Shown here: piece by piece, positions 54,122 through 64,000 of the stretch | Position numbering within the stretch: position 1 is the stretch's first letter | Layout: the number at the start of each line of letters is the position of its first letter | DNA from: Chrysogorgia sp. JL179-B06 | Lineage: Eukaryota; Cnidaria; Anthozoa; Scleralcyonacea; Chrysogorgiidae | Direction of reading: 5' to 3' | Length of the DNA: 64,000 nt | NCBI GenBank assembly: GCA_035772405.1 | Contig: JAYKKM010000052.1 | Span: 226,001-290,000, forward strand | Made by a program: the position numbers and the translations under genes | Notes under the pieces: generated by a model | What the model saw: only the letters and a program-made list of their open reading frames with translations | What the model was told of the DNA's origin: nothing | The model's database searches: none

Positions 54122-54640
54122 ACTTTAATGAAGAATACACGTGCTCCAACCTATATATAATATATACCTTACTCTAATTTATTTACATGTGACGTTATTT
54201 GATTAATTATTCTGTGTCTATTATTATGGCGGTTTATGGATTTCCGGGTCTATTCATATTATGTTACGATATGACGTTTGTCATGTAATTCGGATATTAA
54301 AGTTTTTTAGATAGATCTTGTTCTCGTGACGGCATTTTGAAATTAATTCTGATTTTTTGTTGAGAAAAGTCAACCGACTTTATCGGCTTTAATGATGTAA
54401 AGTTTTTCAGCTAAACAAAGGTTGCATGTTTTGGATTTGTTGTTGTATGGGCTTGCTGAGGTGAAGATTGACCAGTTGATTGCCGGTATAATTTTTCCTG
54501 TTGTCTTTGAGTTTCCAGATATGTTTTGAGAGTTCAGTGCTGTTGGCGTATTTTCTGTTTTGGAGCGATAGTACCCTCTGTTAATCCTATGTAGTTCTTT
54601 CCTGTTGTGTCTTCATCTGTTGTTACGCGCGCGTTGTAGA
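54122..54640 (-). pseudogene. PLE GIY-YIG endonuclease part, frameshifted
   Basis: After YIGLTEGT-type codons near 54570 the minus frame is shifted by a deletion, and later blocks (NRKYAN-equivalent, NWSIFTSASPYNNKSK, CNLC, KSELISKCRHENK) are found in changing frames down to about 54300. The GIY-YIG domain makes the target nick in PLE retrotransposition. This copy is inactive. Confidence 0.7.
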
Positions 54641-55925
54641 TTAGTTTGGTTGAAAGACAGTTGTTGTCAAGTGGGCATTCTTCTTTCTTTCTGCAGTTGC
54701 ATTATTTCTGGGGTGGGCTTGTATATTGTTGCTTGTTATTTTTTTATTGTGCTTGTCGATTATGGATGCCATGTTTTCCGTGCAGCTGTAACTGACTTCC
54801 ACGTTGTTTTTGTTGAATATGGAGTGGAATTTGTGGTTGAAGTGCTTCTGGATAAGGTTTAAGAAATATTTGCCGACGTTGGTTTGGACGTTTTTGCTGT
54901 AAGGAGGGTTGAACCAGGTTACGTTTCTTCTTCTATTCTTTTTTGTGGGTGTAGTTGTGTTGTGGCTGGTGTATATCAGGTTTTCGGTGAATCCGCTGGA
55001 TTTTAGAGCTTTTACGTAGAGAGGCTTGGCTTTGTCAAATGCTTCTTTGTTGCACGAGATATCTGATATTCTATGGTTGATGGCGGCGGGTAGTTGTTTG
55101 ATTATGGCAGGTGGGTGGTTGGATTTCGTGTTGATATATAATGGTTCGTCGTTTGGTTTTCTGTAGGGGCAGTATGATCCGTTTGCTAGGTTAAATGTGA
55201 CATCTAGGTAGTTTACTGATTTCAGGTTGGATTGGATGGTGATTTTCAGGCCGTGTTCTTTGAAGCATCTCGTTATGTCCTTCTTTATTCTTTCAGCTTG
55301 TGGGCCAGTGGTGTTCCTGAAGATTGCGAGCCCGTCATCCCTGTATAATCCTATATTATTCTTTCCGTACCTATCGCATAGATTGTTTAGAATAAATAGT
55401 CCAACTAGCTCGCATACTTCAGCTCCGTCGTGACTTCCCATCGTAACATCAAACATGTTGTCGTTATCTTTTTTTATCCAGGCGGTGTCGTTGTCAAATA
55501 GGAGGGATTTTCTGGAGTGCATGATTATGTCGATGTCTTGGTCGGTGATGTTAGAATGTTTTTTTGCGAAGTGGATGGCGTTGGTTAATAGATCTTCGGT
55601 TATGGATGGATAGAAATTTTCAATGTCGAATATGGCGAAGATGTGTTGTTGTTTATCAGGTATGTTCGTGAACCAGTTGATTACGGATGCTGAGTTTTTC
55701 CATTGGTTGAGTGCTGTTTTGTTCTTACGCGTCCTATTTCACTCTTGGCAGGATTGATTAATCTGCAGGTCGGGCTGTTTAAGAAGTTCTCTTTGTGATC
55801 CTTTAGTGTTATGAAGGCTTGTCGTTCTGCCATTCGCTCTGTTCTGTCTTGAATGCCAAGTTTGGTCGCTATTTTCTTTGCTTCTAGGTTGATGGTGTTA
55901 GTGTCGTCTTGGCTTGCTTGTTAGT
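54641..55925 (-). pseudogene. Penelope-like reverse transcriptase
   Basis: Reading leftwards: ERQAFITLKDHKENF and CRLINPAKSEIGR (N-terminal PLE RT motif, about 55840-55740), a frameshift, FDIENFYPSI-type codons near 55620, a second shift in an A-run near 55565, then a long open frame of about 293 codons (55522-54641). That frame contains GSHDGAEVCELVGLFILN, the catalytic-like YRDDGLAIF (about 55350), YCPYRKPNDEPLYINTKSNH, and FNPPYSKNVQTNVGKYFL. The YRDDG and NPPYS-NV patterns are hallmarks of PLE RTs, which are related to telomerase. Frameshifts indicate it is inactive. Confidence 0.88.
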
Positions 55926-55929
55926 GTCG

Positions 55930-56265
55930 TCTTGGCTTGTTTTAACAGAGGGTACATTCAAACAACGATACACACAACACAAACTATCGCTCCAAAACAT
56001 AAAATACGCCAACAGCACTGAACTCTCAAAACATATCTGGAAACTCAAAGACAACAGGAAAAACTATACAATCAACTGGTCAATCATCACCTCAGCAAGC
56101 CCATACAACAACAAATCCAAAAGATGCAACCTTTGTTTGACTGAAAACCTTTACATCATTAAAGCCGATAAAGACAACCTTCTCAACAAAAAATCAGAAT
56201 TAATCTCAAAATGCCGTCACGAGAACAAGTTCTATCTAAAAAACTTTAATATCCGAACTACATGA
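55930..56265 (+). pseudogene. Inverted second copy of the PLE GIY-YIG domain
   Basis: A frame reads LTEGTFKQRYTQHKLSLQN, then TELSKHIWKLKDNRKNY and KRCNLCLTENLYIIKA, and LLNKKSELISKCRHENKFYL to a TGA at 56265. It is the better preserved of the two copies but lacks the GIY start and the RT on this strand. It belongs to the inverted terminal copy. Confidence 0.85.
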
Positions 56266-56424
56266 CAAACGTCATATCGTAACATAATATGAATAGACCC
56301 GGAAATCCATAAACCGCATAATAATAGACACAGAATAATTAATCAAATAACGTCACATGTAAATAAATTAGAGTAAGGTATATTATTATATATAGGTTGG
56401 AGCACGTGTATTCTTCATTAAAGT

Positions 56425-56464
56425 CTGTCTGACGATCGCGTAAGCGTGAAACTCGGAGTAACAG
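56425..56464 (+). ncRNA. Hammerhead ribozyme-like motif, right copy
   Basis: Stem I CTGT (56425-56428) pairs with ACAG (56461-56464). The core CTGACGA occupies 56429-56435. Stem II is CGC-GTAA-GCG with one U-U mismatch at its base. GAA follows at 56448-56450, then ACTCGGAGT as a short stem III. A GTA trinucleotide ends at 56460, where cleavage would be expected. This is a minimal type I arrangement as described for Penelope-like elements. Confidence 0.65.
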
Positions 56465-56496
56465 CAAAGTGATGTCTTGTCTTTGATTTATCTACA

Positions 56497-57289
<793 letters not shown>

Positions 57290-57413
57290 CCCTCGCCCGG
57301 CGCGAAGCGCCGGCCGAAGGCCGAAGGCCTGAGGGCGAGGGTGCTAATATCGACCGGCGTTTAGTCCCTTATCACGCGAGATCGAAGCGGATCCTGATCT
57401 CGGTCGGCTTTAT

Positions 57414-57528
<115 letters not shown>

Positions 57529-58340
57529 CAACCGTCCTCATGCGCGGTTTTGTGGCACTGGTAACTAGATACTCAGATTAAATTGAACCGTCACAAGAGA
57601 CATAGTTTTTTGAGGAAATAGAAATCCGAGTCCGAGTATGTATTTTGACTCGCTAATTCCAAATCTGTTTTCAGAATTGAAAACGGTTATATATTGATCG
57701 AGATTATCATAGCCGACCAAGCCCGGGCTAATTTCTAAGTACATAAACGATTTGTGCGAAGGTTATTCACGTTCTCGTAATATAGTAGACACATATGTTA
57801 TGTATTTTGACTCGCTAATTCGAAATCTGTTTTCAGAATTGAAAACGGTTATATATTGATCGAGATATTCAACATAATATTCGACGAAGTGACCGGCTAA
57901 TCATTATTTAGCCGACAAAGCCGACTAACTTTCTAAGTGCATAAACCATTTTTACGAAGGGTATTCACGTTTTCGTAATATAGTAGACAGATATGTGATG
58001 TATTTTGACTCGCTAATTCCAAATCTGTTTTCAGAATTGAAAACGGTTAAATATTGATCGAGATAACGTTCAAAATAATATACGATGAAGTGACCAGTTT
58101 ATAATCGACTAATTTCTAAGTACATAAACCGTTTTTACGAAGGGTACTCACGTTCTCGTAATATAGTAAACGCGTATGTTATGTATGTTGACTCGCTAAT
58201 TCCAAATGTGTTTTCAGAGTTTAAATCGGTTAAATATTGGCCGAGATAACGTTCAAACATTTCTTCGACGAAACGGGCTTTTGGAAATTGTGAATTTTTG
58301 CAAAACAGAAATAATACACGGCCACGGCGTGTATTATTTT

Positions 58341-58380
58341 CTACCCCCCCCCCCCCCCCCCGTAGGGGGGGGGGGGTAGA
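58341..58380. repeat. Poly-C/poly-G hairpin
   Basis: TTCTA followed by about 17 C, GTA, about 13 G, and TAGAA. The paired homopolymer forms a perfect hairpin next to the element's 3' end. Copy 1 (about 23985-24004) has only the G run. The G-run could also form a G-quadruplex. Confidence 0.85.
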
Positions 58381-58557
58381 AAAGGCGGGCGAGGGGATTA
58401 TTGCGAATTCGTATTTCTAGTATGCTTCTTTGGTCGCCATTGATCAATTTAAAGACTCTAGCAAATTGCCAAATTTGTGATATTAAAGATTGATAAGGAA
58501 TTTGGCTGGCAAGTATCTTACTCATAAACACGCTCATACTACTTACAATCGCAGCTG

Positions 58558-58962
58558 ATGTGTACTCGATCAAATCTATGTTTACATGTTTTATTGAATC
58601 GATCAAACTGTTTAAATTTGTTGCTGAATTGTACTGAAATATGTTGCTCAATTGCTGTAAATGGAAGAATGAAGAACATTGATGAAGTGATAAATGAACT
58701 TAATAATGAAGTGAATATGAACGCTGAATGGAAAAACGTTTATACATGTACTATAAAGGTAACTCCTCTAACTGTAATATTTGTAATACATTTTATTGTC
58801 TGTATTGTTTGTTGCAGTGTCATACAAAATAAAGTCGATGCTATTCAACATTTTCTTGTTTCATATATATACCAAGTGTACAGTCACATAATTTTTTCCC
58901 TAATAAATCAGGAAACATCAACATGCCATCGGATGACCCTGTTTCACTTGATAATAATTTGA
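58558..58962 (+). CDS. 134-codon ORF, unknown
   Basis: Reads cysteine-rich N-terminal codons (CTRSNLCLHVLLNRSNCL), an acidic stretch (NIDEVINELNNEVNMNAEW), and a hydrophobic segment of about 20 residues (VTPLTVIFVIHFIVCIVCC). It could be a small membrane protein, but no family is recognised and the codon use is AT-driven. Likely chance or a remnant. Confidence 0.2.
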   Translation: MCTRSNLCLHVLLNRSNCLNLLLNCTEICCSIAVNGRMKNIDEVINELNNEVNMNAEWKNVYTCTIKVTPLTVIFVIHFIVCIVCCSVIQNKVDAIQHFLVSYIYQVYSHIIFSLINQETSTCHRMTLFHLIII

Positions 58963-58984
58963 TGTGAACATTATTATTTTAAAT

Positions 58985-59470
58985 CATCAACCACCAATAA
59001 TATGTTCCTCTAGTCTGGATTGACGTCATTAACATATCTGATATTTCTGAAAAACCAAACTCTAATTACACTGGTATCAGTCTACAACACTTACAGCATT
59101 GTTGGAGTTGTACAAGTTCGTCTATTAAACCATCAACCACCAATTTCCTCTGGTCGCAAATGACTTCATAACATCAACATAAATTATTATGTAGCTGATA
59201 TTATGTTATGAAAGACCAATCTCTAATGACAATGATGTCTGAAGTGAAGCTGAGCCTCTACAACCACATAGTTGTCCCTTTGGTATCAAATGACTTCATA
59301 TTAACATCAACATAATTATTTGATATTTATGAAAGACCGGATGCTAATAACACCCCTGTCTGAAGTGCAGTCCAAGAACCTCTACAACCAATTGCACAGT
59401 TGGAATTGTACAAGTTGGTCCTGCCAATCACCAATTTATTACTCTGGTATTAAATGACATTATACCATTG
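58985..59470. repeat. Diverged tandem repeat, about 150-bp unit
   Basis: CATCAACCACCAAT, ATGACTTCAT, TGATATT-ATGAAAGACC and GTCTGAAGTG-AG blocks recur in order about three times between 58985 and 59470. The units are strongly diverged. No gene. Confidence 0.6.
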
Positions 59471-60544
59471 AGTTGACTGTATATAATTGGTCAATGACAC
59501 AGCAAAATTATGCAAGTTAAACCTCAGTGTTAAATAAACTACTGTATACGGTATATAATTAGACACTCATTAAGAATCCAAGCAATTTCAAAACAGTCTG
59601 GTCTGCAACCATGCAACTTTAATAAAAAATCAACCAGATAAAAAGGGTCAACATGCCGTCAAATTGTAAACTACAGTACTGCTCAGAAATAACCTAACAC
59701 TGCGGTTGCGGTTATTGTAAACAATGCTTGAACTAGTGTTAAACATTGGTAAATCATAATAATCTTCTATATTTATAACATAGAAAACACTTCATATTTT
59801 CAGCATTTGCATGCATTGGCAGTTTAGGCAAGGCTGAACCCAAAATATAAATGTGATAGTTTTGTTAAATACTGTTATTTTGGGTTATCATCCCATGTCC
59901 TATTTACACCAAACAAACAGTTACAGTTAAGGTCAGTTTGGGGGTTAATGATAGATCAAATATTTGGTGTAAATAGGACATTTCGTGGGATTATTGGGGT
60001 GCCTTTGCAACGCTTTATATTCTGCGTGTGGGTTCGTTTGTTCGTTCAAAATCAGTGGTATATTTTTGACGCGACATTTTTGACGGTCGCTCTTTTGTGC
60101 CCGAAATGACGAAATATGGCACGGTTTCCCGTGCATTTTTTTGATTAAATCATTGAAGAAACATAATACAATAGATGTACTGTCAAAAGTAAGTTTATTT
60201 TATCGATTTTAAGCTAAAATATGGCAATATTTTTTTGTTTATATATTTGTGATTGTTTACTCTCCATAAACAGAGCCAGAGCCTGGGGAACCTGTGAATA
60301 TGGCAGACAGCTTTATAAATATTCTGACTGTTTAATATTTCGTTGGTTCGTTTAATTATTAATTAATATATAGTAATACTTGCAAGATGAATCTCAAAGG
60401 CACTGCATTTTAGAACTGTGTCTGGTACCATATTTTTCATTTTAGATTCTGTATCCCACACTGCCGGCACCTGCTCCCCATATGTAGCCCAAGTTAACAC
60501 CTAGCGGGTGTCTTGTTGACAATAAATTGGCAAAGAAGTTGCTC
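59471..60544. other. Intergenic stretch
   Basis: No gene. An inverted pair (TTTGGTGTAAATAGGACAT at 59962 with ATGTCCTATTTACACCAAA at about 59896) spans about 85 bp. A TTAACACCTAGCGGGTGTCT block at 60496 matches the family at 19085 and 26727. Confidence 0.45.
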
Positions 60545-61500
60545 TTACAATACAATACAATACAATACAATATTTATTTAAAGACGGATACATATAGAAT
60601 GGTTACCCAATTTCCCGAGTCAAGGACTCATGTTAAAAATGCTCGACTATGGATGGGTTGAGAACTGGTCTTCACCGAGGTCTAGTATATCCTGGTTAAT
60701 CATGGGAGAACAAAAAAATGCGTTGAATAAAGGCGCATGATCAGTTATTAATTTATCTTCTTCAATAAGGTGGATTTGATTATCTGAATTTAATGTATTG
60801 CTCGGGAGAAGTTGTTTCAATTTCTTCCAAAATTCACCAGGATTTTGTTTGGTCAATGACGCCTCTAAACAAAAATCCTTAATACCTTTTCTCTTTAATA
60901 AAGTTACTAAATTCCTTTGTTCTCTATATTTATTCCAATTGATGTCAGACGAAACTTTGCGAAACTTCTTGTAGAGTCGGTTTCTTTTACGTATCTGTTT
61001 TCGAATATTTGAGTCAATCCAAGGAATCTGTCTATTACGTATCTTCAACTGGATGATAGGTATATGGTTATCAAGAACTTGATTGTAAAGACTAGACCAG
61101 TGATGCCAAATGTCGTCAATATTTTCAAATGCATAAGCACTGTCCCAAGGAATCTCATTAAGATCATGAACAAAGGAACTCACGTTAAGATTTTTTGTTG
61201 ATCTAAATTCAATTGTTTTTAATTTAAATTTGGTTAATTTCAGTTTCCTAACCATATAAATTAAATCGTGATCACTTATGCCAAGATGCAAATTACCACT
61301 TGTTGACATTCTTTCCGGGTGTGATACCAATATGACATCGATCAGACTAGACGAAGTATCTGTTATAAGTATCTGTTGGTGAGACAAAACTTATCACAAA
61401 ATTCAGACAATTCTGGGTTGGGGCCATGCTGGCTGATACTCCCTGTACTGCGAGCATATTTAAATTGAAATCATCATTGAATATTATTATTATTATTATT
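60545..61500 (-). pseudogene. CR1/L2-like LINE, endonuclease region
   Basis: The minus frame 61387-60647 (246 codons) has TDTSSSLIDVILVSHPERM, then LGISDHDLIYMVRKLK with the SDH endonuclease motif, RNRQIPWIDSNIRKQIRKRN and NPGEFWKKLKQLLPS, the linker before RT. Upstream degenerate codons (FNLNMLAVQG) correspond to GDFN-type sequence. The RT is missing. The 3' end at about 60570 has TTTAAATA and (ATTGT)n, so this is a copy with an internal deletion joined to its 3' tail. Confidence 0.8.
60547..60572. repeat. (ACAAT)n LINE 3' tail
   Basis: Five ACAAT units next to TTTATTTAAAG. On the minus strand it forms the (ATTGT)n tail of the LINE. Confidence 0.85.
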
Positions 61501-61506
61501 ATTATA
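61476..61506. repeat. (ATT)n microsatellite
   Basis: About nine ATT units at the LINE 5' boundary. Confidence 0.85.
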
Positions 61507-62018
61507 ACAATCTTTAATCAGGGTGTCCCCGTCACAGAAGTGGTTTTCAGAGGAGCCCTGCGTCATTACGTAAAAGCAGATAGCAACAATTGTATCAGTG
61601 GATGAGTCACTGAAATGTGAACAAATGTCAACAGACCTTTTCAGCACATACCAATACATACAGCAAATTGTGCGAGGAATTCCGTTAGAATGTTGACTGC
61701 GAAGAAATGCAAAATTTAAATGTGGCAAGACGCCAGGAAGTGAAGCGAAACGAGACTTTTAATAATAGTGACGTTTCCTTTGGCAGAAGTTTTATTTAAA
61801 ACTAAAACGGTGTTGAAATAGATAGTTACGAACATGAAAAAAAACAACGTTAAAGAAATAATTAACTAATTCTAAACTAGCAGTAGATTTAGTACTGGAC
61901 AACCCTAGATCTATCTTTGTAATTAATCCAAATTTAATCTCGAGCAGTGAAAAGCACAATAGATCAGAATAGATCTGTCATTTTGTCACATTTGTTAGCA
62001 CATTTGTAGCCACTTAAA

Positions 62019-62291
62019 ATGGGATTCATTCCACTGCGTTGGCCATCGGCTGTATTACCAGTTCGATTGTATCGAGCGATAATTAAACTGTCCTACAGCA
62101 AACCGCGATGTTTTGATTCCTTCTTCTTCCTCCAAAATTTGTGTGATTTTCATAATCGAAACGCCAGAAAATTTGAACGATACAATTCGATTTCTGACGA
62201 ATTGAGAAAGCTTTCCCATTCTGATCTGTGTGAACACAAGATTCGAGTGATAGAGCAGGAGAGAACAATAAGAACAGAACGACTCGGATAA
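62019..62291 (+). CDS. 90-codon ORF, possible host gene, unknown
   Basis: An AAA-ATGG start context (62019) gives MGFIPLRWPSAVLPVRLYRA, a serine/phenylalanine-rich middle (CFDSFFFLQNLCDFHNRNAR), and a charged helical C-terminus (ISDELRKLSHSDLCEHKIRV). It has an LYR tripeptide near residue 18, as in LYR-motif mitochondrial proteins, but the rest does not clearly fit that family. No splice sites are obvious. I do not assign a function. Confidence 0.3.
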   Translation: MGFIPLRWPSAVLPVRLYRAIIKLSYSKPRCFDSFFFLQNLCDFHNRNARKFERYNSISDELRKLSHSDLCEHKIRVIEQERTIRTERLG

Positions 62292-62359
62292 CCTTCGCAA
62301 TGTAATCGAATCACCGAACGCGATGCGAGCTCTGCGTCCAGCGAGTACAACGTTCAGCG

Positions 62360-62421
62360 AGACGCAAGACAGACGCAAGACGAACGCAAGACGGACGCAA
62401 GACGAAGGCAAGACGGACGCG
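62360..62421. repeat. Short (GACGCAAGAC)n minisatellite
   Basis: About six degenerate copies of a 10-bp GACGCAAGAC/GACGAACGCA unit, directly after the 90-codon ORF. Confidence 0.75.
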
Positions 62422-62843
62422 ATTTTTGATAGGTTATTTAGCAGTACTGTACATTTGTTCCGCTGCAGTAACACATGATGAAATAAAGTCAACTGTTTTA
62501 CATTTTCCAGGCGATCGATAACAAGCACAAATAATAAACCAAATATTCTCACCACCCCTGACATCAAGACATAAAGATTCCACACCCACAGGTTCGAGTT
62601 TTGCTCGTCTATGAGCGGTGATCGTTGACCGAATGTAAACAAGGATACCACCGGCACTTCTCTTACGATCTTTTCGGATAATGCGGTATTGAGGGTGGCA
62701 AATTAGTGAATTAGCTTTGGACCTGGTTTAATAAGCGCCAGATGTTACGAAATTTGCGTCTTGTCATATGCAGTTTTAGTGTAAACTATTTCTAGTTATA
62801 TGGCTTAGCTCGTGAGCGGTCTTAACGTAGCTGCGTGCAGACC
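62422..62843. other. Intergenic stretch
   Basis: No gene supported. The minus-strand frame covering 62055-62657 overlaps the plus ORF and has no family features. Confidence 0.35.
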
Positions 62844-62904
62844 CTTCCTGTGCACTTCCCATTCGTATACGCTTTAATATACCGAATGGGAAGTGCACAG
62901 GAAG
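62844..62904. repeat. 22-bp perfect hairpin
   Basis: CTTCCTGTGCACTTCCCATT plus two bases pairs perfectly with 62883-62904 around a 17-bp AT loop that can extend the stem. CTGCGTGCAGAC and GCGTCTTCACGCAG blocks outside add weaker symmetry. The inner arm contains GTGCAC. Confidence 0.85.
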
Positions 62905-63690
62905 CGTCTTCACGCAGGCTAGTCTTAACGTACTGAGCGGTCTTTACAAACCGATAAAGACCGATCATTATACAAAGCAACTAAAACGTTTCTGTCGTGC
63001 ATATCTAGTCCTAGGCAACTTGGTCACAATAACATATTAGTAAAGAAGCTCAACCGACCACCCTTAGCCTTAGGAGTCGTATTTGGTCGTTATTTACTGT
63101 TTAAGACGATAGGATCAAGATCCATCGTGAATTGCTACATATAGTCTATAACTATATAAGCAAATCTGACAAACCTGTGATGTTTATTTTCTATTAATTT
63201 ATAATATTCAGTATTTACCGACAGTATCAGTATAAACGTTTTTAATATCCCAGCAAACCCTACTAGCTAATTCTCACATAAATAACGCCAAATGTAAATG
63301 TGCCGCAGTGCCCAAATGCAAAGATAGAGCCAATTCTAAGTTCCCTCGTCTTGTCCATCTGTCGCGCGCGGCAGCAGTATACATCTACTGGTTGTAGGAA
63401 TTTGATATAATTTATGGCAAGCAAGCTTTGATATTTGGCGTTGCCAGTACCTGTTTACGTTTAGCAACCGCGCGTGCTTTTAGTCAACATGACTCAGCAA
63501 TAAATCTTATAAAATCACGTTTCATTTTCACATAATTATAAATATGACAATATGTTCAGCCATGTAAATGTTTACTTACCTTAAACCAAGGCTTATTCAC
63601 TGAGTGGTTAACGTTTTCATGTCCAAAGTTCAACGAGAATTTTCTCCAAGTGAATTCCCTTTTCAACACTCTACACATTTCGTGGTCAAA
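62905..63690. other. Intergenic stretch
   Basis: A GAGCGGTCTTTAC and AAAGACCGATCA pair at 62937-62968 resembles the hairpin family near 52240-52320. No gene. Confidence 0.4.
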
Positions 63691-63698
63691 TGGTGCCT

Positions 63699-63849
63699 GG
63701 GATAGCGTGGTAGACAGAATCAGCAATTATTGCATTCGTCGACTTATCTTTATTTTATCTTAACACGACTACCGCATGATTCAATTGAACTGTATAGAAC
63801 AATAAATACATACAGTTGATTTCGTCATAAATATTTTAAGGAAAGAGCG
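63699..63849 (+). repeat. Dispersed repeat matching 52448-52680
   Basis: TAGCGTGGTAGACAGAATCA, CAGCAATTATTGCA and ATACAGTTGATTT blocks occur in the same order as at 52448 onwards. No coding content. Confidence 0.6.
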
Positions 63850-63938
63850 ACACAAAGAACTTTTGTAAAGAAAGCTATTAATATCTTACCCCTCCCTCTC
63901 TATAGTGACGCATCTGTGGAAGGAAATTCCTTCCAAAG
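63850..63938. mobile_element. Truncated copy of the GGAAGG MITE
   Basis: Matches the right half of 48143-48277 (CAAAGAACTTTTG, AATATCTTACCCCTCCC, TAGTGACGCATCTGTGGAAG). The left terminus is missing. Confidence 0.75.
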
Positions 63939-64000
63939 CTAGTGGTAACACTGGATCGATACACATGGACGATCGTCAAACTTAACTAATCCTCATAAAA

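Noticed and set aside
62055..62657. 200-codon minus-strand ORF
   Set aside because: Overlaps the plus ORF and the minisatellite. Its composition is that of an antisense frame and it starts in no good context. Not excluded fully, but not supported.

Overview
This is eukaryotic, animal-type DNA that is AT-rich and dominated by transposable elements. Two exons look like host genes. One is a FAM151/menorin-domain exon (5618-6499, minus) and the other a Rolling stone-like multipass membrane protein exon (45766-46560, minus). Both have a visible 3' splice acceptor. The mixture of BEL/Pao, CR1/L2-like LINEs, Harbinger, hAT, Penelope-like, DUF6589-type and Helitron-like elements, plus many foldback MITEs, suggests a marine invertebrate such as a cnidarian or a lophotrochozoan. 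The sequence alone does not settle the phylum. No rRNA, functional tRNA, CRISPR array or bacterial operon was found.

Layout. 0-5.6 kb: a truncated LINE with its 3' end, foldback repeats and a dispersed repeat that recurs at 46.7 kb. 5.6-6.5 kb: the FAM151 exon. 7-8.9 kb: a minus-strand LINE ending in a long pentanucleotide tail. 8.9-18.6 kb: a long-armed foldback element, then two wrecked BEL/Pao retrotransposons, each with part of its coding sequence inverted. 18.6-30.9 kb: a hAT MITE with a perfect 8-bp target duplication, tRNA-like SINEs, Helitron-like modules, two TTAA-flanked palindromic MITEs, a broken DUF6589-type gene and a 43-bp minisatellite.

30.9-38.1 kb holds two abutting satellites. 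The first has a unit of about 117 bp with a roughly 1.75-kb higher-order repeat and an orientation flip. The second has a unit of about 183 bp. 38.1-45 kb is a nest: a LINE cut at the left end of a Harbinger element, the Harbinger itself (MADF-BESS-like protein plus DDE transposase), a hAT inside the Harbinger, and a LINE 3' fragment inside the hAT. 45-54 kb: the Rolling stone exon, MITEs, a degenerate TTF zinc-finger hAT transposase, and long TA microsatellites.

54-56.9 kb is a Penelope-like element whose 3' end is present in both orientations, giving inverted terminal copies that each contain a hammerhead-ribozyme-like motif and border TA repeats. 57.3-58.4 kb is a second copy of the Helitron-like family. 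The remainder holds a LINE endonuclease fragment, short repeats and one small unrecognised ORF. The elements parasitise and disrupt one another rather than forming a pathway. The most notable items are the Penelope/hammerhead locus, the satellite block, the nested Harbinger with a hAT in its putative TATA box, and the inversions inside the LTR elements.
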